Positions 52,192 to 61,178 of a DNA stretch of 64,000 nt are shown here, piece after piece (positions within the stretch are counted from its first letter, which is position 1; each line of letters begins with the position of its first letter). The stretch spans positions 4,588,001 to 4,652,000 of the forward strand of contig NZ_CP091881.1 in the NCBI RefSeq assembly GCF_022163125.1, read 5' to 3'. The notes below the pieces were generated by a model, which did no database searches, was not told the DNA's origin, and saw only the letters and a program-made list of their open reading frames with translations. This stretch comes from Paenibacillus sp. HWE-109 (lineage in GTDB: Bacteria > Bacillota > Bacilli > Paenibacillales > NBRC-103111). The translations under genes and the position numbers were made by a program.

Positions 52192-52328
52192 TCATTTGGG
52201 CAAATCGTCTTGTTAGAACGAAATTTACTGAAATTAGCGTTTTTATTGTATCTGATATCCCTTCCTCTACCTGTCATTTGTAATATTTTTATATTTTGCA
52301 TTATTTTTAGATTTTTATTCTTCTACGT

Positions 52329-54101
52329 TTACTGTTCTGTGCGCCATGGAAGGCATATAGATATTTTCGTCCCTTGTCCTAAGGTGCTAGTTATAGTTAC
52401 CCCATACTGTTCTCCGTACAAAAGAACCAAGCGATCATTCACATTGCGAATCCCAATCCCTGTGAACAATTGCCTCGCACTTGTGGGATTCGGTATCTCA
52501 TCCGCTACGTTCGTAAGTTCCATGCCATCCCCATTGTCAACCACTTCACAAAGCAGCGTATCTTTCTCTTTCGTGATGATGACGTAAATATATCCAGTGC
52601 CTTTCTTATTAAAAGCATGAAAAAAAGCATTCTCGATGAAAGGTTGCAGCATCAACTTAGGTACTTGCGCAGGCATACAGTCCGGTGAAACAAAATAATC
52701 GACTTTAATGCCTTGGCCATAGCGAATCTGATTAATGAACACATAATGCTTTAAATTCACTAACTCTTGCACAACGGGAATCGTTTCATTGACATTGCTG
52801 ATGGTATTCTGCAGGAGAGAAATGAGTGCATGAATCGTTTGCGTGGCGGACTCTTGGCTCCCTCGCTGAACGAGGATGTTAACGGAAGCCAGCGTATTAT
52901 ATAGAAAATGCGGGTTAATCTGCTGCTGCAGCGCAGCTAATTCTGCCTTGCGCTGCTCCTTCTGCGTATCAACAAGCTGGGAGATATAGTCGTTCAACTC
53001 GTCGAGCATAAAATTGAAGGAGCGACTAAGCTCCCTTGTCTCATAGGTGCCCGTAACCGCCATATAATTGTTAAAATTCGTTTTCGTGACCGTAGACATT
53101 TGCTTAACAAGCCTTCTTAACGAGAGCATCAACCTCCGCGTGATCACATACACAACGAGCACAGCAATAGCCACGATTCCCGCAACAAGGAAGAAAATCG
53201 ATTTCCTGTTAAGCATTTGACCGAGTGTCACCTTCTTATCAATGACATTCATAATGTAGAAATCGTACAAAGCCAAATCATCAGCCAATACAATGACATC
53301 CTTATCGGCCATCTTCATTTCATCCTTTGCCAGCCCATTTTGCCGAATCTTCTGAGCACTATCTAAAAGCTCTTTCGAAGTTGTCCCGATCAACTCGGCT
53401 CGATTGCTGGAAACGATTAGACCTTGACGATCCAAGATCATCACGTCATTCCCATCACTTGTAAAACTTGCGTAAAACGATCTTAAAACACTTTCTTTCA
53501 TGATGATATAAAGCGTCCCATACCACTCTTTGCTAACAGGATCAGTCATCGTTTTGGCGGCTACTACTCCTTGATCCCCAGAACCTGGCGTCCCTTCACC
53601 CAAATAGCTATACAACAAGCGTCCCGGCTGGTTCCGCGACTCCTGTGTAATGGGATTTCGTTCTAAATCCGCCGAAGTACCCGACCAGTAGGTATTGTAT
53701 CTCGTGTAGTTTTTTCCATTTATACCCGAAATGATCATCCCAATGCTCTTAGCCCCAATACCCGACTGGATTCGCTTCATCTGCTCGCTCATGTCAAATG
53801 TCACTACGGAGTTGGTTTCCGAATCGACATCTCTTTCGGTCAAAAAACGCTTAATCGCGCCACTTTGCGCGGTGTTAATGATAATATTTACATTAGAATA
53901 ATGAATGGATTCAAGACCGCTTTTGATTTGCTCAATGATTTTGGAATTCGTGATACTGAATGTCTTAACAAAAAGCTCCTCCGACATTTGCACGGTAACC
54001 CAGGAAGTGGCCACCGTAACCGTAATTATGCTAAGAACCATAACTAGAAACAATTTACTAAACAAACTTTGATCAGAGATCCTTCTTAGCCATACCCTCA
54101 T
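52329..54101 (-). CDS. Sensor histidine kinase, YesM type (module 3)
   Basis: 590 residues: helix ~18-38, extracellular dCache-like sensor, helix ~285-307, HAMP, phosphorylated His in INPHFLYNT (~396), HATPase with VVDNGDGMELTN and GIGIRNVNDRLVLLYG. GAAAGGA precedes the ATG. In this module the kinase follows the regulator gene by 20 bp, the reverse of the other two. It probably senses the sugar handled by the module 3 importer and LacZ. Confidence 0.93.
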   Translation of the reverse strand: MRVWLRRISDQSLFSKLFLVMVLSIITVTVATSWVTVQMSEELFVKTFSITNSKIIEQIKSGLESIHYSNVNIIINTAQSGAIKRFLTERDVDSETNSVVTFDMSEQMKRIQSGIGAKSIGMIISGINGKNYTRYNTYWSGTSADLERNPITQESRNQPGRLLYSYLGEGTPGSGDQGVVAAKTMTDPVSKEWYGTLYIIMKESVLRSFYASFTSDGNDVMILDRQGLIVSSNRAELIGTTSKELLDSAQKIRQNGLAKDEMKMADKDVIVLADDLALYDFYIMNVIDKKVTLGQMLNRKSIFFLVAGIVAIAVLVVYVITRRLMLSLRRLVKQMSTVTKTNFNNYMAVTGTYETRELSRSFNFMLDELNDYISQLVDTQKEQRKAELAALQQQINPHFLYNTLASVNILVQRGSQESATQTIHALISLLQNTISNVNETIPVVQELVNLKHYVFINQIRYGQGIKVDYFVSPDCMPAQVPKLMLQPFIENAFFHAFNKKGTGYIYVIITKEKDTLLCEVVDNGDGMELTNVADEIPNPTSARQLFTGIGIRNVNDRLVLLYGEQYGVTITSTLGQGTKISICLPWRTEQ

Positions 54102-54121
54102 ATGCTTGATTCCTTTCGTCT

Positions 54122-55666
54122 TTATTTTTTTCGATAATGGCTAGGTGAAGTTCCCATCAGTTTACGAAATACTTTCGTGAAGTAACTATGATCGGAATAT
54201 CCAACAAGAGAGCTAATTTCTGAAATTGTAAAATGCGCGCTATCCCTTAATAATTCACAAGCATGTTCAATCCGAATACGATTCAAATACTCATTGAAAC
54301 CTTCTTTATTATGAATGGTAAAATAATTGGACAAATACGAAGGGTTGAAATGAAACTGTTTGGCTACTTCAGTCAACGTAAGCGGTTCAGCAAAATGTTC
54401 ATCCAAATACATCAAAATCTTTTGTATACCCGGAGCATTTGTTTTATTTCCTGTTACACAGTCAGTTGCCTCATTCAGAAACTTGGCTAAAAGAGCGCGC
54501 ACTTCCCCAATATGTTTGGCCTCATGAATGGCACGAAAATACTCATACTTCGCTTCATCAAGCGTGCGAGCCTCAAAGTGAAAATGCAGCAGCGTGACAA
54601 TAATATTGAATAGGCTGTGTCCTAAAAAAGATTTAAACTCAAACATGTCCGTATCAAGCCTATCAGGCATGGAGTCGACATATCGGCTGAGACGTTGAAA
54701 AGCTAAATGAAATTCTTGATGATTCAGCTCCGCGGTAAACGCCTCCGAATCAAACGTTTCGCCATTGCCGACCACTTCCACCAATTCATCAGCAAAGAAC
54801 AGTTGTTGATCCGATAAAAAGAACCGGTGATCCAACACTTTGAGAATATCATGCGTATAAATTTCATGAAGTTCTTGGATTTGCGTGAAATTTTTGCTGA
54901 GTGCTGCATAGAAGGATAAGCCCGCTCTCACACCCGATTCCACCAATTGCTCAGCCAAATGGATGGCATCCACTCTGCCAGCATCCGCTGTATTCAGCAA
55001 AAAACGGATGTGGCTATCTTGAAGTGAAAGACGGTGAACGACAACAGGCTGCTTAACATCCTGAACCATTCCTTTTAGAAATGCCTCGATCCATTCCTCA
55101 TTTCTTTTCATCGAGGATGTGCTATCTTGCATATCTACAACTAATAAAACGAAATAAGGATATGGCAAATGAGTGTTGATCTCCGCACCCTCAAGCTCCA
55201 TGGCATAACCCGAAATCAACCTGTCCAGCACATAGTCGACGGACTGTCCTTTTTCATTCGTAAAGTCCATATGTCGGAAGGCTGGCATTCCCTGAACGGT
55301 CTTTTTTAAAACGGCTAGCAGCGAATTCGCATCCAATTTTGGCTTTAATAAATAATCGGCTACACCGTGCTGAAATGTAGAGCGCACATACTCAAATTCA
55401 CCGTAGCTGCTGAGTACCACAATTTCAATTTCCGGATATAGTCCCTTCACAACTCTTACCAATTCTTCCCCACTCATAACCGGCATAACAATATCCGTCA
55501 GAATCATGTTAGGTTGGAATAATTTAACCATCTCAAGCGCATCCTTACCGTTAGAAGCCTCGCCAACAATGTGGAAGCCTTCGCTTTCCCAATCGAGAAG
55601 ATGCCTGATTCCTTGACGCACCAACATCTCATCATCAACAATTAATAACTTGCAATACGTCTCCAT
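54122..55666 (-). CDS. Response regulator, YesN type with AraC output (module 3)
   Basis: 514 residues: receiver with IVDDEM, Asp in MILTDIVMPVMSG (~55) and LLKPKLDANSL; a long middle region of ~280 residues; AraC domain with FHFNPSYLSNYFTIHN and HSYFTKVFRKLMGTSPSHY. GGAG precedes the ATG. It is the first gene of the module's regulator-kinase-importer run. I looked for paired half-sites like those of module 1 ahead of the binding-protein gene and found none I trust. Confidence 0.93.
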   Translation of the reverse strand: METYCKLLIVDDEMLVRQGIRHLLDWESEGFHIVGEASNGKDALEMVKLFQPNMILTDIVMPVMSGEELVRVVKGLYPEIEIVVLSSYGEFEYVRSTFQHGVADYLLKPKLDANSLLAVLKKTVQGMPAFRHMDFTNEKGQSVDYVLDRLISGYAMELEGAEINTHLPYPYFVLLVVDMQDSTSSMKRNEEWIEAFLKGMVQDVKQPVVVHRLSLQDSHIRFLLNTADAGRVDAIHLAEQLVESGVRAGLSFYAALSKNFTQIQELHEIYTHDILKVLDHRFFLSDQQLFFADELVEVVGNGETFDSEAFTAELNHQEFHLAFQRLSRYVDSMPDRLDTDMFEFKSFLGHSLFNIIVTLLHFHFEARTLDEAKYEYFRAIHEAKHIGEVRALLAKFLNEATDCVTGNKTNAPGIQKILMYLDEHFAEPLTLTEVAKQFHFNPSYLSNYFTIHNKEGFNEYLNRIRIEHACELLRDSAHFTISEISSLVGYSDHSYFTKVFRKLMGTSPSHYRKK

Positions 55667-55841
55667 GACTAACTCCTTTACCGATTATACATAGGTTCCC
55701 ACATTTAGTTTGAATGATGTATCAATCCCTGTCACATTGTAAATTTATTTGCTCACTTTAACAAGAATAAATCAACTTCCTTCCCGAATGCTTAATTACA
55801 CAGCTACGATTCTTTTGATTACTACCTTGAGGATAAAAAGA

Positions 55842-55876
55842 AAACTACCTTACGATAATTAATCGTAAAGTAGTTT
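55842..55876 (-). terminator. Terminator of the chemoreceptor gene
   Basis: AAACTACCTTACGAT and ATCGTAAAGTAGTTT pair with one mismatch around AATTA, and TTTTCTTTTTA follows on the minus strand. It lies ~35 bp past the chemoreceptor stop. Confidence 0.85.
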
Positions 55877-55908
55877 AAATGATAATTCCGCTCACCATAA
55901 TGAAATAC

Positions 55909-57972
55909 TTAAACTTCGAATTTAGATAACGTCTCGTTAAGCGAATTGGATAGTTGGTCCAGCTGTTCCGACAGTTTGACCAAGCCATTGCTAATGCTGA
56001 GCTGTTCTGTGCTTAAGGAAGCTACCTCTTGGGAGGTAGCAAGTGACTCCTCGGCAACTGCGCTGACGTTCATCATCGCATCGGATAATACTTCTTGCGA
56101 CTGCTCCAGCGTACTAATGGAATCGCTGACTGTGCTGAGTTGTACGATAAAGCCACCCATGTGTGCCGTGACTTGTTTGAAAATGGTATCCGCTTCTTTC
56201 ACCGCTTGAATTTGTTGTTTGAAGATCGGTGTTGCTGTGGACAGCACTTTCACCGTCTCGTTGATTTCAACTTGAATTTTTTCTGTAATTTGGCCAACGA
56301 CATAGATAGACTGCTTCGATTGATCCGCAAGTTTACGAATTTCATCAGCAACAACCATGAATCCTTTACCGGCTGTACCCGCACGTGCGGCTTCAATTGT
56401 AGCATTTAGGGATAAGATATTCGTCTGCTTCGTCATATTGTTCAGTACATCAAGAATTTGGCGGATCGAACTTGTGCTGTCTTTTAAGTTATCGACCTTA
56501 TTCACCATGGAGCGGATCATTTCTTCCGTCAGACTCGTTTTATCAATAAGTTCAGCCATGTACTTCGTGCCTAGTTCACTAGAACTTTGAACATCCGTTG
56601 CTGCTGTGCCCATTTCAAAGTTCGCCTCAATCACGGTTTTCATTTGCAGGCCAATATGATGCGTCAGCTCATTACCGCGTTCTGACTCTGTGGCCAAACC
56701 GGCGGCGCCACCTGATATTTCTTCGGTAGCGAGTGCAATTTCTCGGGCAGCATTTGCTGTTGTTTTGGAGGAATTCGTCAGTTCAGCCGCCGTTTCGAGT
56801 ACTTGCTGGGCAGAAGTGCTCGTTTGTTGAACTAATAACGTGATTTTCTCCATCATGATATCGAAGCTAGTGCCTAATTGACCGATTTCATCCTTCATTG
56901 TGTAATTCGAGCGTACAGTAAGCTTGCCCATAGCCCCTTGCTGCATGAGGTTACGCAAATGAATCAACGGTTTTCCGATCATGCGCACAACGAACAGACC
57001 AATCATAAGAGCTGCAATAGCTGCAAAAAACGCAACGATCAGCGTATAGTTGAAAATCTTTTTAGCCTTTTTGACCATAGAGCTTACTGGAACGTCTCCG
57101 ATCAGATTCCAGCCGGAAACCTGCGACCTATAATAAGCAACTAGATGATCATCTTTCGTCGTAAACGAATTTTGTTCCTCTTCAAGCTGCTCTTTCGTCA
57201 GCTGGATGTCAGCTGTTTTTTCTATTTCAGTCATATCAGGTGTCGCGATGTTTGTGTTGCTGCTATTCGTAATGACAACGGAGCTGTTCTCACCCAGCGT
57301 CATTGTACCTAATTCGGTTTTCAAAATATCCGTGCTAAACTCTACGATCATTACGGCTGATGTTGCGTTACTAATGATGCGTCCAATCCCGAATGTGCTG
57401 GTGGAATCACTCGAATATCCTTTTGCTTTACTATCAAGCCAAGCCGCTTTACCACCTGCTTCGTTAATCTGCTTGAACCAAGCGGCATCACTAACACTCG
57501 CATCGGATTCATAGCCTCCACCACCTGTCCCGACAAGGAGTTTGCCATCCGAACTGTAAATGCGAAGTGTTTTGATGACTTTGTTGGAAAATGCGACAAA
57601 ATTCAATTTTTCCGTTAGTTGACGACTAGTCTCCGCAGCGTTGTACGATAGGGGATCGAGTTTTGCCAATTTTTCCAATAGCTTCTGCAAATCATCATTG
57701 TACATCACTTGCAGGGTCAAATCTTCAAAAGTTTGATAGAGGAAATCAAGCTTTTGCCCCGCTTGCGTTACCGTCTGTAGACTGGAATCAGCCATATTGT
57801 TCTTAATCACGTCTTTCGAAACGAAGTAAGAAATGGCACCAACAACCATGACGAAAAACAAGATGCTGGCGAAAAACATCAGGAACAGCTTCATCCCTAC
57901 CGATTTCGCCGGATTTTCAAGCTGTTTGAATGTAGAAATAAACTTCTTTAGGACATCTTTCAAGTCGCTCAC
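55909..57972 (-). CDS. Methyl-accepting chemotaxis protein
   Basis: 687 residues: helix ~27-50, extracellular dCache sensor of ~250 residues (AAWLDSKAKGYSSD, GWNLIGDVP), helix ~310-332, HAMP ~335-385, then a long coiled-coil signalling domain with the kinase-contact hairpin around NNMTKQTNILSLNATIEAARAG (split: NNMTKQTNILSLNA, TIEAARAG). It reports ligand to CheA/CheW. The start is uncertain: GTG at 57972 is upstream of the first helix but lacks a well-placed site. It precedes the module 3 regulator on the same strand, with a terminator between, which hints at chemotaxis towards the same sugar. Confidence 0.92.
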   Translation of the reverse strand: MSDLKDVLKKFISTFKQLENPAKSVGMKLFLMFFASILFFVMVVGAISYFVSKDVIKNNMADSSLQTVTQAGQKLDFLYQTFEDLTLQVMYNDDLQKLLEKLAKLDPLSYNAAETSRQLTEKLNFVAFSNKVIKTLRIYSSDGKLLVGTGGGGYESDASVSDAAWFKQINEAGGKAAWLDSKAKGYSSDSTSTFGIGRIISNATSAVMIVEFSTDILKTELGTMTLGENSSVVITNSSNTNIATPDMTEIEKTADIQLTKEQLEEEQNSFTTKDDHLVAYYRSQVSGWNLIGDVPVSSMVKKAKKIFNYTLIVAFFAAIAALMIGLFVVRMIGKPLIHLRNLMQQGAMGKLTVRSNYTMKDEIGQLGTSFDIMMEKITLLVQQTSTSAQQVLETAAELTNSSKTTANAAREIALATEEISGGAAGLATESERGNELTHHIGLQMKTVIEANFEMGTAATDVQSSSELGTKYMAELIDKTSLTEEMIRSMVNKVDNLKDSTSSIRQILDVLNNMTKQTNILSLNATIEAARAGTAGKGFMVVADEIRKLADQSKQSIYVVGQITEKIQVEINETVKVLSTATPIFKQQIQAVKEADTIFKQVTAHMGGFIVQLSTVSDSISTLEQSQEVLSDAMMNVSAVAEESLATSQEVASLSTEQLSISNGLVKLSEQLDQLSNSLNETLSKFEV

Positions 57973-58250
57973 CCACCATTAGTTTCTATTGGCATGCCTC
58001 CCAACTCTGTGGAAAAATAAGACATACGTAATTAGTTGGTTTAATGATTCGCCGCGATTCGACAGATTCCTTCAAATTTTGTTACTTTATTTTAAATTAA
58101 TATTTTATAATGAAATTTTATTTCGAATAATTGGGTGTTGAATCCATACCGCTCTTTTTCGGTGGTGACTTTGATGTAAGTTTCGCCCATGGTGTTCTGC
58201 ATCACCTCGAATGCATCAAGACTACTTGGATCACTCTTTATGTCGTCTGC
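57973..58250. other. AT-rich gap, nothing recognised
   Basis: 278 bp between the chemoreceptor start and the MerR stop. It should hold the chemoreceptor promoter, but I see no convincing boxes. A frame continuing past the MerR stop to ~58100 has no start codon of its own. Confidence 0.4.
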
Positions 58251-58622
58251 TTAGCGAATGCCTGCCCCTTTAGTAATGAAATTTTTGTAGGTTGCAATTT
58301 TGTCCTTCAGCACCTTCTCTGTGGCTGTTAAGTTTCTGATTTGACTCTGAACAGAGTTTCTATGATCTTCGAGAAGGTTCAATCGGTCTTGGGCCGTATG
58401 CTCTCCTTCTAAATATAACTGCGCATATTTTCTGATTTGTGAGATCGGCATTTGGGTTTGTTTCAACCTCATCACAAATCGCAGCCATGCAAGATTGGCG
58501 TCATCGTATACTCTTTCTCCATTCGCATTACGTATCGGAGCAATAATCTCTTCCTTTTCATAATATCTCAGTGTATGTGCGGTTATCCCCAATAATTTGG
58601 CTACATCGCTGATCGTATACAT
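58251..58622 (-). CDS. MerR-family regulator, AdhR/NmlR-like
   Basis: 123 residues: N-terminal winged helix MYTISDVAKLLGITAHTLRYYEKE (split: MYTISDVAKLLGIT, AHTLRYYEKE), second wing, then a coiled-coil dimer helix and a short tail. The middle block RFVMRLKQTQMPISQIRKYAQL aligns with the position where AdhR carries its redox Cys (IKCMRNAG), but there is no Cys anywhere in this protein. It therefore senses something else, or by another route. GGGGGC precedes the ATG. It is divergent from an SDR gene across a promoter with a perfect MerR-type operator. Confidence 0.92.
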   Translation of the reverse strand: MYTISDVAKLLGITAHTLRYYEKEEIIAPIRNANGERVYDDANLAWLRFVMRLKQTQMPISQIRKYAQLYLEGEHTAQDRLNLLEDHRNSVQSQIRNLTATEKVLKDKIATYKNFITKGAGIR

Positions 58623-58677
58623 ACAAGCCCCCGAATCTATGTTAATTTTAAGAGTCCTCCATTATTATAAAAAACAT

Positions 58678-58708
58678 TTGACTTAGAGTAAACTCTAACC
58701 TGTATAAT
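58678..58708 (+). promoter_or_regulatory. MerR-type promoter with 19-bp spacer and palindromic operator
   Basis: TTGACT (-35, 58678-58683) and TATAAT (-10, 58703-58708) are separated by 19 bp, and the spacer carries the perfect inverted repeat TTAGAGT-AA-ACTCTAA (58683-58698). This over-long spacer with a central dyad is the hallmark of promoters that MerR proteins activate by twisting DNA. It drives the SDR gene. Confidence 0.85.
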
Positions 58709-58760
58709 CAAACCATTGTTGGTTTACCATACATTCGTGTAGAAAACGGGAGGAAATCAT

Positions 58761-59519
58761 ATGAAATATACGGTAGTTACAGGCGCCAGTTCAGGCATAG
58801 GTTATGAAACCGCTCTAGCTTTTGCAGCTCGCGGCAAAAACTTAATTGTTTCAGCCCGCAGAAAGGAACAGCTGGAGGATTTAAAGTCTGAAATCGCACG
58901 GATCTACCCCGAAGTAGATGTCGTCATTCGAGCGACTGACTTATCCGTTTCCGAGAATGCTTATAAGCTATATGAAGGTCTACAAGAGTTCCAAATTGAA
59001 ACTTGGATCAACAATGCGGGTTTTGGCAATTTTGCTTCAGTGGCCCAGCAAGATTTAGATAAAATTTCTGCCATGCTGCATCTGAACATTGAATCGTTGA
59101 CGATACTTTCCTCTCTTTTCGTTCGTGACTATTCCAATGTTGAAGGAACACAATTAATCAACGTTTCATCCGGTGGCGGCTATACGATTGTGGGAAATGC
59201 CATTACGTACTGCGCAACTAAGTTCTATGTGAGTGCCTTTACGGAAGGACTCTCTCATGAGTTAAACAGACAAGGTGCACTTATGCAGGCTAAAGTGTTA
59301 GCACCTGCTGCAACAGAAACAGAATTCGCGAAGCGTTCTTTGGATATCTCCGAATTCGAATATCACGGGACTGTGCCGAGGTTTCATACCGCGAAGGAAA
59401 TGGCTGGATTCCTGCTTGACTTGTATGACAGCGACCGCGTTGTAGGAATTGTAGATGGTTTAACATACGAGTTTCAGTTAAGAGATCCTATTTTCAATTA
59501 TGTGGCGAGCACTCGATAA
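58761..59519 (+). CDS. Short-chain dehydrogenase/reductase
   Basis: 252 residues of the classical SDR family: NAD(P)-binding TGASSGIGYETA at residue ~7, the Arg at SARRKEQL suggesting NADP preference, NNAG near 90, catalytic Ser in INVSSGGG and Tyr/Lys in ITYCATKFYVSA. GGGAGG precedes the ATG. It reduces or oxidises a carbonyl/alcohol; family relatives of this size handle many small substrates, so none is assigned. It is the only gene behind the MerR-controlled promoter, so it probably answers a chemical stress such as a reactive carbonyl. Confidence 0.92.
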   Translation: MKYTVVTGASSGIGYETALAFAARGKNLIVSARRKEQLEDLKSEIARIYPEVDVVIRATDLSVSENAYKLYEGLQEFQIETWINNAGFGNFASVAQQDLDKISAMLHLNIESLTILSSLFVRDYSNVEGTQLINVSSGGGYTIVGNAITYCATKFYVSAFTEGLSHELNRQGALMQAKVLAPAATETEFAKRSLDISEFEYHGTVPRFHTAKEMAGFLLDLYDSDRVVGIVDGLTYEFQLRDPIFNYVASTR

Positions 59520-59678
59520 GCTAGTCTCGTAATGGCAAGTTACGAAACATGACCATTGTGTGGCGTCTAAATTAGTGGACTATCGGCAAATATAACTTTG
59601 TATAAATATTTATTATGCATACTCGGAATGAATCCTGTTTTGGGTTAATGTAGCCTCCGTGCATCCTAAAACAAAAAA

Positions 59679-59711
59679 GGAACACGATAGCCCAAATTGG
59701 GTTCGTGTTCC
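59679..59711 (+). terminator. Hairpin after the SDR gene
   Basis: GGAACACGA and TCGTGTTCC arms with an inner GCCCAA/TTGGGT pairing. It lies 160 bp past the SDR stop, with an A run on its left, so it may act mainly on the minus strand. Confidence 0.6.
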
Positions 59712-59734
59712 ACAATCCAAGACAATATTGAAAA

Positions 59735-59783
59735 ATGATTTACCATCGATCTATTTGATATAAATAGATCGATGGTAAATCAT
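59735..59783 (-). terminator. Perfect 22-bp AT-rich inverted repeat, terminator-like
   Basis: The arms at 59735-59756 and 59762-59783 pair perfectly over 22 bp (starting ATGATTTACCATCG) around a 5-nt loop. Read leftward, TTTTTC follows. The stop codon of the immunity-like frame overlaps the first base of the stem, so it probably terminates that gene. Confidence 0.7.
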
Positions 59784-60061
59784 CATTGTCTAACACATTG
59801 CATTATTGTATCAAGTGCAACTAAAATATCTTCTTGCTGTTTCTTGGAATATTGATTCAAAGTTGCATTCATAACTGGATCTATATAAATAAAGACTGCC
59901 TCTTTCGATATCTTATCATCGTTTTTCCACTCAATGGCTAATTGACTTAATACTGCACAAATCTCATCAACTCTACTTTTATCAAGACCATTACCTGTCC
60001 TTAATTTAATTAGCAGTCTTTTTCCATAGTAATCCCCTAAGAGAAACCTCAGTTCGATTAC
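59783..60061 (-). pseudogene. Immunity-protein-like frame lacking a start
   Basis: An open frame of ~92 codons ending at a TGA on the edge of the large hairpin. It reads ...LLGDYYGKRLLIKLR, LDKSRVDEICAVLSQLA and KEAVFIYIDPVMNATL, with the acidic, small, alpha/beta character of polymorphic-toxin immunity proteins. There is no ATG, GTG or TTG at its head and a stop lies just upstream, so the N-terminus is lost or frameshifted. Family assignment is a guess from composition and from the DUF1871 neighbour. Confidence 0.4.
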
Positions 60062-60255
60062 TTAAAAGTGGTAGAGGCTAAATGCTCTTATTCACTACAA
60101 ACTCAAACAATTATTCGTGAAATACGTTTGATTTCCTCCTTATTTCCAAAAGGATTATCACGTTAATCCGCACGTTAATCCAATGAAAAAGAAGCTGAAT
60201 CGCGGCAAGCTCCTCCACTATTTCTCGATAGAGTTGAATCATTTATGGCTGTCTG
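60062..60255. other. Gap with no supported gene
   Basis: A GGAGG-like site occurs on the minus strand near 60140, but no ATG follows at usable spacing. A frame beginning MIQLYREIVEELAA near 60245 on the minus strand may be a fragment; I do not recognise it. Confidence 0.3.
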
Positions 60256-60507
60256 TTATATTCCGTGTTCAGCTATTTTAAATGCCTGCTTCAAGCAAGT
60301 AAGCTGATTTAATTTTACTCCCATTTTGTAGTTGAACACTCTGTAAATTAGTATCGCTAAGTCTGTTTCTGACTTGCACGTCGCGGATTTTTGAAAGATT
60401 TCTCCTATTTCAAAGCTATACTCGTTTTCTGGAGCACCTCCTGCTAAAAGACCAACAGGATCCCAGTCATTAATTATTTGGGTTAGAGACTCTATATCTA
60501 TCTTCAC
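60256..60507 (-). CDS. DUF1871-family small protein
   Basis: 83 residues. INDWDPVGLLAGGAPENEYSFEI is the family's conserved core (split: INDWDPVGLLAGG, APENEYSFEI): Trp-Asp-Pro, then a Gly-Ala-Pro-x-x-Glu-Tyr turn and an acidic helix. Family members are small cytoplasmic proteins of unknown role, often found singly or in groups of immunity-like genes. The ATG is preceded by AGAAGGTGAT. Its low GC and the neighbouring fragments suggest an acquired island. Confidence 0.75.
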   Translation of the reverse strand: MKIDIESLTQIINDWDPVGLLAGGAPENEYSFEIGEIFQKSATCKSETDLAILIYRVFNYKMGVKLNQLTCLKQAFKIAEHGI

Positions 60508-60661
60508 CTATTTATCACCTTCTGATATTGGTTATATGTTCTAATTTTCCAGACCGTTAGCATAACGCGGCTGCCGATCCAAGCCAGCTATCGCGTCGTA
60601 GTTGTTTATTAAGCTAAAGTTCTGCGTTTAGTTCAAATTTGAGCCATATCAAAGATTCGCA

Positions 60662-60882
60662 TTAGGGACCGCTACCAGAACTAACTATAGACCATCCTGA
60701 TGATTTCTCATCTAGGTAAAAGATGTACCAATTCACTCCGCTTACTCTTCCTTGTCCTTCATACCAAAAATGGCATTTACAGTCACAGAGCACTATCATT
60801 GCAAATTACCATTTCCAATACCATCATGATAACCAGATTTTGATTCACCAATTGTAAACAAAAATAAGGTCTTCTTTTTCAA
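60662..60882 (-). pseudogene. Frameshifted paralogue of the GSGP-ending small protein
   Basis: Two frames together resemble the gene at 63500-63745. The first, from a TTG at 60882, reads LFLFTIGESKSG then GNGNLQ and stops. The second, open from an ATG at 60799, reads CHFWYEGQGRVSG, NWYIFYLDEKSSGW and SIVSSGSGP. The intact relative has GNLFYASDL, YIYVKKTRLGW and ADKSGSGP in the same order. So this is probably one secreted-protein gene broken by an indel near 60800. Function unknown. Confidence 0.5.
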
Positions 60883-60913
60883 TAAAGCAGGTCCTCATTT
60901 CTTCATTAGCATA

Positions 60914-61039
60914 CTAACCTGAAACAAATAATAGCCCCTTCACATTAACGAAGTTTGCATATTTTGCAGCAGGTTCGCTCGCATTTGGCAAAACAATTCC
61001 TAAAGCTTTTAATCTGTTGGCTACTGTATGTTCCATCAT
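60914..61039 (-). pseudogene. RidA/YjgF N-terminal fragment
   Basis: 41 codons from an ATG with AGGGGG at 8 nt. RLKALGIVLPNASEPAAKY, then GLLFVSG, is the well-known start of RidA proteins, which hydrolyse reactive enamine/imine intermediates. The frame stops straight after FVSG; the remaining ~85 residues, including the catalytic Arg, are gone. A strong site remains, so decay looks recent. Confidence 0.7.
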
Positions 61040-61150
61040 TCCGAAATCCCCCTCACCATCTATAAACAACCATAAATTGGTAAAATTATACTCCCGTATC
61101 AAATAGAATGTCAATAAAATTGTTCCTCATTACTCCCGTTAACATTGAAA

Positions 61151-61178
61151 AGGCAGCCGATCATGATCAACTGCCTTC
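61151..61178 (-). terminator. Hairpin flanked by CCCGTTA motifs
   Basis: AAGGCAG and CTGCCTT arms around a GATCATGATC palindrome, followed on the minus strand by TTTTC. CCCGTTAAC (61135-61143) and CCCGTTAGCTTAAG (61204-61217) lie on either side, the same layout seen at 62.1 kb. Confidence 0.55.

Noticed and set aside
52210..52328. Paired half-sites for the module 3 regulator
   Set aside because: Only loose A/T-rich similarities (AAAAATAATGCAAAA and AAAAATATTACAAAT) with a step near 18 bp; not distinguishable from base composition.
58090..58250. Minus-strand open frame continuing in phase after the MerR stop
   Set aside because: No start codon or ribosome site and no family match. The MerR protein has a reasonable length without it.
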